From the NCBI GenBank assembly GCA_029983555.1, contig JASBZH010000067.1:1-5422 (forward strand): DNA of 5,422 bases, given 5' to 3'. The translations under genes were made by a program, and so were the position numbers. Positions 1 through 5,138 of this stretch are shown here, piece by piece (positions within the stretch are counted from its first letter, which is position 1; each line of letters begins with the position of its first letter). The stretch is from Peptoniphilus sp. (GTDB lineage: Bacteria; Bacillota; Clostridia; Tissierellales; Peptoniphilaceae). The notes under the pieces are model-generated. The model was not told the origin of the DNA. It searched no databases and saw only the letters and a program-made list of their open reading frames with translations.

Positions 1-22
1 AAAGACACAGCCCAAAAATTAA
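1..22. other. Start of the region downstream of rnfB
   Basis: Just 22 nt follow the rnfB TAA. On the minus strand they read a T-run followed by GGGCTGTGTCTTT. The G/C-containing block could be the first arm of a terminator hairpin whose second arm lies outside the window, but the partner cannot be seen, so no terminator is called. Confidence 0.25.
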
Positions 23-931
23 TTATGCATTTTGTTTTTCTTGTTCTTTTTTAAGCTTAGCAGCTTCAATCTTTTCTTGTTTTTCTTTTTCCTTCTTAGC
101 TTTTTCTCTTTCTTTCATCTTAGCAACCCTTTCAGGATACTCACAGAAAATAGCTCCAGTAGGACATTTAGAAACACAAATTCCACAGTTAATACATTTG
201 TCGTAGTCAATTCTAGCTAAGTTGTCTTCAACGTGAATTGCATCTTTTGGACAATTCTTTTCACAAAGTCCACAAGCTATACATCCAACTTGGCATTTGA
301 CCCTTACATCTTTACCTTTATCATAAGATTGACACTTAACAACTGTCTTTGCTTTATATGGAACGAGCTTAATAATTTTTTTAGGACAGATGTTAATGCA
401 CTTCATACAAGAAACGCATTTTTCTTTATCTACAACTGCCACTCCGTTAACCATGTGTAGCGCATCAAATTCACATACACTCACGCAAGTTCCGCCGCCG
501 CAGCAACCATAGCTACAAGCTTTAGATCCTTGTTGAAAATCTGATATAAGTCTGCAATCTTTAAGATCGTTATAATCGTATTTATTTTTAGCTTTGTCAC
601 AATCTCCTTGGCAAAGCACTGTAGCAACTTTTCTTTCAACATTAGAAGCATTTACTCCCATTATAGCGCTGACCTTTTCAGCACTTTCAGCACCACCAAT
701 AAGGCAGGCATTAGTTGGAGCATCTCCAGCAACTATTGCTTCAGCAAGTCCATCACAACCTGGGTAACCACAAGCACCACAGTTTGCACCTGGAAGTGCG
801 TTTCTAACTTCTATAACTTTTGGATCAACTTCAACTGCAAAAACTTTTGATGCAATTGAAAGAACAATTCCAAAGAACGCTCCTACTATCCCTAAGAAAA
901 TAATGGGGGTAAGTATTGTATTAAAATCCAT
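23..931 (-). CDS. rnfB: Rnf complex subunit B (ferredoxin-oxidising, polyferredoxin)
   Basis: RnfB is the cytoplasm-facing electron entry subunit of Rnf and is thought to take electrons from reduced ferredoxin. The 302-aa product begins with one membrane anchor (about residues 6-32). The RnfB-type Fe-S domain follows, with C51, C54, C59 and C76 as likely [4Fe-4S] ligands. Four ferredoxin-like motifs come next: C139/C143/C149/C153, C172/C175/C178/C182, C217/C220/C223/C227 and C246/C249/C252/C256. Further cysteines (C107, C111, C126, C200, C213) sit in stretches that look conserved in clostridial RnfB and may bind more clusters. The 139-153 motif has an extra Cys (C144) and Glu instead of Pro after its last Cys. 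The last ~36 residues are a Lys/Glu-rich, probably helical tail. The start follows an AGGAGGG site 5 nt upstream. It is the last gene of the operon, 10 nt after rnfA. The identification is secure; the cluster count is inference. Confidence 0.97.
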   Translation of the reverse strand: MDFNTILTPIIFLGIVGAFFGIVLSIASKVFAVEVDPKVIEVRNALPGANCGACGYPGCDGLAEAIVAGDAPTNACLIGGAESAEKVSAIMGVNASNVERKVATVLCQGDCDKAKNKYDYNDLKDCRLISDFQQGSKACSYGCCGGGTCVSVCEFDALHMVNGVAVVDKEKCVSCMKCINICPKKIIKLVPYKAKTVVKCQSYDKGKDVRVKCQVGCIACGLCEKNCPKDAIHVEDNLARIDYDKCINCGICVSKCPTGAIFCEYPERVAKMKEREKAKKEKEKQEKIEAAKLKKEQEKQNA

Positions 932-936
932 ATTGA

Positions 937-943
937 CCCTCCT
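937..943 (-). promoter_or_regulatory. rnfB ribosome binding site overlapping the rnfA stop
   Basis: Read on the minus strand this is AGGAGGG, 5 nt before the rnfB ATG. Its first two bases belong to the rnfA stop codon TAG, so ribosomes ending rnfA are placed at the rnfB start. This supports translational coupling and the chosen rnfB start. Confidence 0.85.
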
Positions 944-1520
944 ATACTAATCCGCCGAAACCAGAGAATGCAATTGCCATTAAGCCGGCACTGATAAGTG
1001 CAATAGGAACACCTTGAAGTGCCTTAGGCACATCAGCTAGTGCGAGTTTCTCTCTCAAAGCAGCTATAAGAATAAGTGCTAGTGTAAAACCTACAGAAGC
1101 TCCAAAACCGCTAAATATAGTTTCAATTAAATTATAATCATTTTGAACATTTAGAACTGTAACACCAAGTACCATACAGTTTGTTGTGATAAGTGGTAAG
1201 TAAACTCCCATTGCTTGATAAAGTGAAGGAGATGACTTTTTGATAAACATTTCAACAAATTGAACTAGAGATGCAATTACAAGGATAAATGCAATTGTCT
1301 GTAAATATTCAAGTCCAAACCTATCAAGTACAAAAGTTTGAATAACCCAAGTAATAGCAGAAGCAAGTACAACTACGAATGTAACTGCCACTCCCATTCC
1401 CATTGCTGTATCAGTTTTTGATGAAACTCCTAAAAATGGGCAGATACCCAAGAACTGAGCAAATATATAGTTATTAACAAGTATTGTCGATACTAAAATT
1501 GTAAAAATGCTTTGTAACAT
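942..1520 (-). CDS. rnfA: Rnf complex membrane subunit A
   Basis: RnfA is an integral membrane subunit, homologous to NqrE of Na+-NQR and paralogous to RnfE. The 192-aa length is normal for the family. About six hydrophobic segments can be seen (roughly residues 4-24, 38-60, 70-92, 103-123, 132-154 and 168-188). Two family signatures are present: LGICPFLGVSS with C27, and TTNCMVLG with C115. In the related NQR structure the matching cysteines of the two paralogues together hold an intramembrane [2Fe-2S] cluster, so C27 and C115 are expected to share one with C25 and C108 of RnfE. Its ATG overlaps the rnfE stop by one base (TGATG), a classic coupling arrangement that favours balanced amounts of the two subunits. 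The N-terminus matches the usual RnfA start with no extension. I see no anomalies. Confidence 0.97.
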   Translation of the reverse strand: MLQSIFTILVSTILVNNYIFAQFLGICPFLGVSSKTDTAMGMGVAVTFVVVLASAITWVIQTFVLDRFGLEYLQTIAFILVIASLVQFVEMFIKKSSPSLYQAMGVYLPLITTNCMVLGVTVLNVQNDYNLIETIFSGFGASVGFTLALILIAALREKLALADVPKALQGVPIALISAGLMAIAFSGFGGLV

Positions 1521-2116
1521 CAGTCTGCCCTCCTATTTAATATACGTCTATAACCAGCAATCAAAAATCCAAGAAGTATAAATGCTCCAGCTGGCGCACC
1601 CATAAGTCCTATTCCAGGAAAAGATTCTGGTAAAATTTGTTTGTTAAGAAGTGTGCCATATCCTAATAGTTCTCTAAAGAAACCCATTGAGAGTACAGCT
1701 ATTAGATAACCAATTCCTGCGCCTAAACCGTCTACGATTGAAGGCAATAATTTATTTTTATATGCAAATCCTTCAGCTTCACCTAAAATTGCACAGTTTA
1801 CAACGATAAGAGGAAGGAATATTCCAAGTGCGTTGTAAATAGTTGGTGAATAAGCTTGTAGCATCATTTGCACCAATGTTACAAAAGTAGCTATTACAAC
1901 TATAAAGCATGGGATTCTGATTTTATCAGGTATGATATTTCTAAGTAGTGAAACTACAGTATTACTCATTATTAAAACAAAAGTTACTGCAAGTCCCATT
2001 GCAAGTGAGTTTGTAATATTATTTGTAATGGCTAAAACAGAACAAAGCCCAATCAATTGCACGAATACGGGATTGTTCTTAAAAGCGCCGTTTTTAAAAA
2101 CTTTACTTAATTTCAT
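1520..2116 (-). CDS. rnfE: Rnf complex membrane subunit E
   Basis: RnfE is an integral membrane subunit, homologous to NqrD and paralogous to RnfA, with which it is expected to pair in inverted topology. The 198-aa protein opens with a short basic cytoplasmic stretch (residues 1-14) and the family motif NPVFVQLIGLCSVLAITNN containing C25. The second signature, VVNCAILGEAE, contains C108. C25 and C108, with C27 and C115 of RnfA, probably ligate the intramembrane [2Fe-2S] centre known from NQR. Hydrophobic segments lie near residues 18-34, 37-58, 66-88, 95-112, 126-148 and 171-190, and the protein ends in a basic tail (YRRILNRR). C70 is an extra, unpaired Cys in a membrane segment. The gene starts 11 nt after rnfG behind an AGGGGG site. 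Length and motifs are those of an intact family member. Confidence 0.97.
   Translation of the reverse strand: MKLSKVFKNGAFKNNPVFVQLIGLCSVLAITNNITNSLAMGLAVTFVLIMSNTVVSLLRNIIPDKIRIPCFIVVIATFVTLVQMMLQAYSPTIYNALGIFLPLIVVNCAILGEAEGFAYKNKLLPSIVDGLGAGIGYLIAVLSMGFFRELLGYGTLLNKQILPESFPGIGLMGAPAGAFILLGFLIAGYRRILNRRAD
1528..1534 (-). promoter_or_regulatory. rnfA ribosome binding site inside rnfE
   Basis: AGGAGGG on the minus strand lies 7 nt before the rnfA ATG and within the last codons of rnfE. It fixes the rnfA start at the TGATG overlap. Confidence 0.85.
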
Positions 2117-2123
2117 AACTTAA

Positions 2124-2129
2124 CCCCCT
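2124..2129 (-). promoter_or_regulatory. rnfE ribosome binding site
   Basis: AGGGGG on the minus strand, formed partly by the rnfG stop codon TAG, lies 7 nt before the rnfE ATG. It is G-rich rather than the canonical AGGAGG, like the site of rnfD. Confidence 0.75.
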
Positions 2130-2709
2130 ATTCATTTATAAGCTCTTGAAAAATTTGAACAGCTTCATTTGAACCTGCAAGAGCTCCCTTTGAAGAAACT
2201 GTAGCAGATGTAAGCCACATTATTTCATTTTCAGCTTGTGGATCTTTACTTAAAACTAATTCTCCAGATGCTGATTTACCTTCATATGATGGATAATATT
2301 CGTCAGTTTCAATTCTAGTACCATAACCACTTGTCTCTTGATTAGAAATATTTCTAAATCCGGCAATCTTTTCGCCTTCAATTAAAAATCCAAGAGCATT
2401 AGTCATAGCTCCTCCAAAACCATTTGTCTCAATATTAATTCCATATCCAATAATCTCGTCGCCTTTTTTAGCAGCGAATATTTTTTCAACTTTTGGATGT
2501 TTTTCTTTTATTGCATTGAATTTTTCAGCACTAATTTCTTCGAATTTATCGGCCTTATCACCAAAAATAACTCCATAAGATTCTACTGCTTTTTGAAATT
2601 CTGCCTCTGCTATTACAGGAGCTGTAAAACTATTAACATAAGCTAAAAGTCCTGCCGAAATAGCACAAAAAACAAGAAGTATAATACCAAATTTAACAGG
2701 TTCTTTCAT
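2128..2709 (-). CDS. rnfG: Rnf complex FMN-binding subunit G
   Basis: RnfG (NqrC-like) carries an FMN joined through a phosphoester bond to a Thr by the flavin transferase ApbE, and relays electrons on the outer face of the membrane. The 193-aa protein has one N-terminal membrane anchor (about residues 7-27) and an extracytoplasmic FMN_bind domain (about 85-190). The expected attachment site is T170 within WLTSATVSSK (165-174). Compared with the reported ApbE recognition pattern Dxx(s/t)gAT, the Asp position is M164 and the Gly position is S168, while Thr167, Ala169 and Thr170 are kept. A second family motif, usually ETPGLG, reads ETSGYG here (125-130). Length and frame are intact, and the sequence runs on normally to the C-terminus. 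Its ATG directly follows the rnfD stop (TAGATG). Identity is secure from context and fold signatures; flavinylation of this variant site is inference. Confidence 0.95.
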   Translation of the reverse strand: MKEPVKFGIILLVFCAISAGLLAYVNSFTAPVIAEAEFQKAVESYGVIFGDKADKFEEISAEKFNAIKEKHPKVEKIFAAKKGDEIIGYGINIETNGFGGAMTNALGFLIEGEKIAGFRNISNQETSGYGTRIETDEYYPSYEGKSASGELVLSKDPQAENEIMWLTSATVSSKGALAGSNEAVQIFQELINE

Positions 2710-3711
2710 CTATTTCGCCTCCCCATAAGCTTCAGTCTTAGTCAATTTATCAATTAACGGTGTTGCAAGGTTCATTAAGCATATTGCATAAGAAACTCCT
2801 TCAGGAAGTGAAGCCTTAACTCTTATAAGAGCAGTTAAAAATCCACAACCTATTGCAAAAATAATTCTTCCTTTTCTATTAATAGGATTAGTAGAATAGT
2901 CTGTCGCCATAAATATTGCACCAAGCATAAGTCCGCCAGCTAAAAGTTCATGTGGAACATATTCAAATGGAACTCCTAGTATTGGTAAAAATATTGCAGT
3001 TACAACAATATAAATAACTGGGATTTCCCAAGAAATAACTTTTCTAGCTACTAAATAAATAAAACCAATAATAAGTGCAAGTGCAGAAGTTTCTCCAATT
3101 ACTCCACCGATATTTCCGATAAACATATCAGCAAGTGGTGGTAAATTTTCAAAAGCTCCAGAACTGATTTGTTGAAGTGGAGTTGCATAAGTAGAAGCAT
3201 CGAAAGTGGCTGAAGTATTTAGTCCTTGTTTTATAATTTCAGGTGACAAATAAGCTGTCATGTTCTTAGCCCATGATGCCATAAGTACAAGCCTTGCTGC
3301 CAAAGCAGGATTCATAAAATTAAAACCAATTCCACCAAAACATTCTTTAACAACTAATATTGCAAAAACTGAACCAAAAATTGCCATCCATATTGGAAAT
3401 TCAATAGGTAAGTTAAGTGCTATTAAAATACCTGTTACTACTGCTGATAAATCTCTAACTTGAATAGTTTTCTTTAGTGCACTTTGAGTTATATATTCAG
3501 TAGCAACACAAGAAATAACACAAGTTGCAATTAATAATAATGATCTCAAGCCGAAGAAATAAACTGAGGCGATCATAGCAGGAACAAGTGCAATGATAAC
3601 ATCTAACATTATCTTAGATACTGTATCATTTGATCTGATATGAGGTGCCAATGACACAAAGCGCTCAGCATTTTGATTGACTAGCTCATTTTTCATTGTA
3701 TTTTTTTCCAT
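2710..3711 (-). CDS. rnfD: Rnf complex membrane flavoprotein subunit D
   Basis: RnfD (NqrB-like) is a polytopic membrane protein with a covalent FMN and forms part of the ion path. The 333-aa product has a hydrophilic N-terminus (1-32) and about ten hydrophobic segments (near 36-56, 57-75, 88-103, 107-122, 133-147, 204-223, 228-247, 255-270, 282-297 and 304-320). Family motifs include GIGFNFMNPALAAR (127-140) and FMATDYSTNP (267-276). The flavin-attachment stretch is DASTYATPL (171-179), with T177 as expected acceptor. It fits Dxx(s/t)gAT except that the Gly position is Tyr175. The start chosen (M1) has a G-rich ribosome site 6 nt upstream; M6 is a possible alternative, but its upstream sequence is a poorer site. 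The gene begins 11 nt after rnfC and its stop abuts rnfG. It appears intact. Confidence 0.97.
   Translation of the reverse strand: MEKNTMKNELVNQNAERFVSLAPHIRSNDTVSKIMLDVIIALVPAMIASVYFFGLRSLLLIATCVISCVATEYITQSALKKTIQVRDLSAVVTGILIALNLPIEFPIWMAIFGSVFAILVVKECFGGIGFNFMNPALAARLVLMASWAKNMTAYLSPEIIKQGLNTSATFDASTYATPLQQISSGAFENLPPLADMFIGNIGGVIGETSALALIIGFIYLVARKVISWEIPVIYIVVTAIFLPILGVPFEYVPHELLAGGLMLGAIFMATDYSTNPINRKGRIIFAIGCGFLTALIRVKASLPEGVSYAICLMNLATPLIDKLTKTEAYGEAK
2718..2724 (-). promoter_or_regulatory. rnfG ribosome binding site inside rnfD
   Basis: GGGGAGG on the minus strand overlaps the codons for Gly330-Glu331-Ala332 of RnfD, 8 nt before the rnfG ATG. Since the rnfD stop and the rnfG start abut with no gap, initiation must use this site within the upstream gene, which indicates coupling of the two flavoprotein genes. 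Confidence 0.85.
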
Positions 3712-3717
3712 TTCCTA

Positions 3718-3724
3718 CCCCCCT
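3718..3724 (-). promoter_or_regulatory. rnfD ribosome binding site (G-run)
   Basis: AGGGGGG on the minus strand, begun by the last two bases of the rnfC stop TAG, lies 6 nt before the first ATG of rnfD. A second weaker AGGA lies between it and the ATG, too close to the first ATG but 15 or more nt from the M6 codon. The spacing favours M1 as start. Confidence 0.65.
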
Positions 3725-5057
3725 ACTTCTTCATATTAGCACGAATTTCACGTTTAGCTAATTTTACAGATGCAGTCAAATGTCTCTTAGCTGGACATAC
3801 GAAAGAACAAATTCCGCATTCCATACATTGATCTGCGTGAAGTTCAATGCAAAGATCCAAGTTACCCTTTAAAATTGCGTGATTTACATCTGTAGGATTT
3901 ATATGTGCTGGACAGTGATCCACACATCTTGAGCATCTAATGCAAGGACTTTCGACATTTGGTTTTACTTCTTCTTCAGTAAAAACTAAAATACCAGAAG
4001 TAGTTTTTGTAATAGGAGAATCCATGTCAAATACAGATTTACCTGTCATAGGACCGCCACAAACTATTTCAACGTGATTTTCTTTAATTCCACCACAGAA
4101 TTTTAAAATATCTCCCACTGGTGTTCCAATTTTAACTAAAATATTTTTTGGCTCTTTGATTCCAGAACCACTTACTGTAATAACTCTTTCATAAGAAGGC
4201 CTACCTTCTATCATAGCTTCATAAAAAGCAAGAGTAGTACCTACATTAGTTAAGAAAACTCCAACGTCATTAGTTACACCATTTTGTGGAACTATTCTTC
4301 CAACAACTGCTTCTGAAAGTCTCTTAGAATCACCTTGTGGATACTTAGTTTGACATCCGACAACTTTTAGATGACTCCAATTTGGATGAGCACTAATAAC
4401 CTCTTCCATCTTTTCTATGGCATCAGGTTTATTTTCTTCTATTGCCATATAGGAAACTTCTTTGTTGTAGAAATGTGAAAATATGTCTAAACCCTCTAAA
4501 ATTTCCTCAGTTTTTTCTAACATAATTCTATGGTCGCAAGTTAAAAATGGTTCACATTCTGCCCCATTGATAATACATTCGTCAAGAACTGGATCTTCAC
4601 TCTTTAATTTTGCGTGTAGTGGAAAACCAGCTCCACCCATACCGACGATTCCCTTTTCCTTTATGAATGGAATGAGATCATCAATTTTGTGATCTTTATA
4701 ATCCTTAAAGTCGGTTAGGTTATCAACCATTTCATCTTTGCCATCGCTTTTAATTACTACGCATTCGCAAAATCTTCCATCAGCTGTATACATTTTCTTA
4801 ATATCTTCAACTGTACCTGATACAGATGAATGAACAGCCGCCGAAATAAATGCGTCTGAATTACCCACTATTTGTCCTACCTTAACAGAGTCTCCTTTTG
4901 CAACAACAGGTGCGCATGGCGCTCCTATATGTTGAGACATAGGTATGTAAACAATTTCAGGACTAGGCATCCTCTCTATTGCCATTTTCTCTGATAAAGA
5001 TTTGTGTTCGTCCATGTGGACTCCACCTACGGAGAAAGTGAGATTTCTTGAACTCAT
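3723..5057 (-). CDS. rnfC: Rnf complex NADH-binding Fe-S flavoprotein subunit C
   Basis: RnfC is the peripheral cytoplasmic subunit where NAD+ is reduced (or NADH oxidised in reverse). In the 444-aa product, an N-terminal GGVH motif and barrel-sandwich (lipoyl-like) domain span about 8-105. An NuoF-like FMN/NADH-binding domain covers about 125-285, with GMGGAGFP (139-146), NGAECEP (164-170), YPQG (239-242) and NVGTT (271-275). An SLBB-like segment lies near 291-345. Two [4Fe-4S] motifs follow: C372/C375/C378/C382 and C411/C414/C417/C421, each ending in CysPro. The long C-terminal extension of enterobacterial RsxC is absent, as in other clostridial RnfC. The start is the first ATG behind an AAGGGGTGAA site with 8-nt spacing from its core. 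Starting at M15 would remove the conserved GGVH. This is the first gene of the operon, about 45 nt below the predicted transcription start. Confidence 0.98.
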   Translation of the reverse strand: MSSRNLTFSVGGVHMDEHKSLSEKMAIERMPSPEIVYIPMSQHIGAPCAPVVAKGDSVKVGQIVGNSDAFISAAVHSSVSGTVEDIKKMYTADGRFCECVVIKSDGKDEMVDNLTDFKDYKDHKIDDLIPFIKEKGIVGMGGAGFPLHAKLKSEDPVLDECIINGAECEPFLTCDHRIMLEKTEEILEGLDIFSHFYNKEVSYMAIEENKPDAIEKMEEVISAHPNWSHLKVVGCQTKYPQGDSKRLSEAVVGRIVPQNGVTNDVGVFLTNVGTTLAFYEAMIEGRPSYERVITVSGSGIKEPKNILVKIGTPVGDILKFCGGIKENHVEIVCGGPMTGKSVFDMDSPITKTTSGILVFTEEEVKPNVESPCIRCSRCVDHCPAHINPTDVNHAILKGNLDLCIELHADQCMECGICSFVCPAKRHLTASVKLAKREIRANMKK

Positions 5058-5063
5058 AAAAAA

Positions 5064-5073
5064 TTCACCCCTT
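5064..5073 (-). promoter_or_regulatory. rnfC ribosome binding site
   Basis: AAGGGGTGAA on the minus strand is a near-match to the AAGGAGGTGA complement of 16S rRNA. Its GGGGTG core ends 8 nt before the rnfC ATG. The first two A residues also form the end of a potential leader hairpin, so access to the site could depend on leader folding. Confidence 0.85.
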
Positions 5074-5091
5074 ATATGGCTATATAAAGCC
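5072..5091 (-). promoter_or_regulatory. Leader with two mutually exclusive hairpins beside the rnfC ribosome site
   Basis: In the predicted 5' leader the RNA-sense order is GGCT, TTATAT, AGCC, ATATAA, placed end to end with nothing between. GGCT can pair with AGCC, closing a 6-nt loop. Alternatively TTATAT can pair with ATATAA, closing a 4-nt loop and involving the first two bases of the ribosome site. The two stems compete because each uses the other's loop; a pseudoknot with both looks sterically unlikely without linkers. The pairing is visible in the sequence. A regulatory role is inference, and the stems are short and AT-rich. Confidence 0.4.
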
Positions 5092-5101
5092 TTTTTACCT
5101 T

Positions 5102-5119
5102 TCGTTATAATTATAACAC
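5102..5119. promoter_or_regulatory. Candidate Rex-type operator over the rnf promoter
   Basis: A perfect 14-bp palindrome, GTTATAATTATAAC (5104-5117), covers the -10 box and the expected start of transcription. With flanks it reads TCGTTATAATTATAACAC. This matches 10 of the 14 fixed positions of the clostridial Rex consensus TTGTTAANNNNTTAACAA, keeping both GTTA and TAAC half-site cores at the right 6-bp spacing. Rex is an NADH/NAD+-sensing repressor, so control of an NAD+-reducing complex would make sense. Part of the palindrome is contributed by the -10 box itself in an AT-rich region, so chance remains possible. Confidence 0.45.
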
Positions 5120-5138
5120 TAAATTAATTTAATGTATA
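5110..5138 (-). promoter_or_regulatory. Predicted sigma-A promoter of the rnf operon (extended -10)
   Basis: On the minus strand a perfect TATAAT (5110-5115) is preceded by TG one base upstream (5117-5118), giving the extended -10 form TGTTATAAT. A -35-like TATACA (5133-5138, 4 of 6 consensus bases) lies 17 bp upstream. Transcription should begin near 5103, giving a leader of about 45 nt before rnfC. A better -35 match, TTGTCA, lies farther upstream but with a spacer of 29 bp, so it cannot serve this -10. The 17-bp spacer also contains a 12-bp AT palindrome (5120-5131). Confidence 0.7.

Noticed and set aside
32..850. Open frames on the plus strand opposite rnfB, including a Phe-rich one
   Set aside because: They are antisense shadows. 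The Phe-rich frame is simply the complement of the Lys-rich tail of RnfB, and none has a family signature.
1932..4692. Short plus-strand frames opposite rnfE, rnfD and rnfC
   Set aside because: They lie wholly inside strongly supported minus-strand genes and show no recognisable domain.
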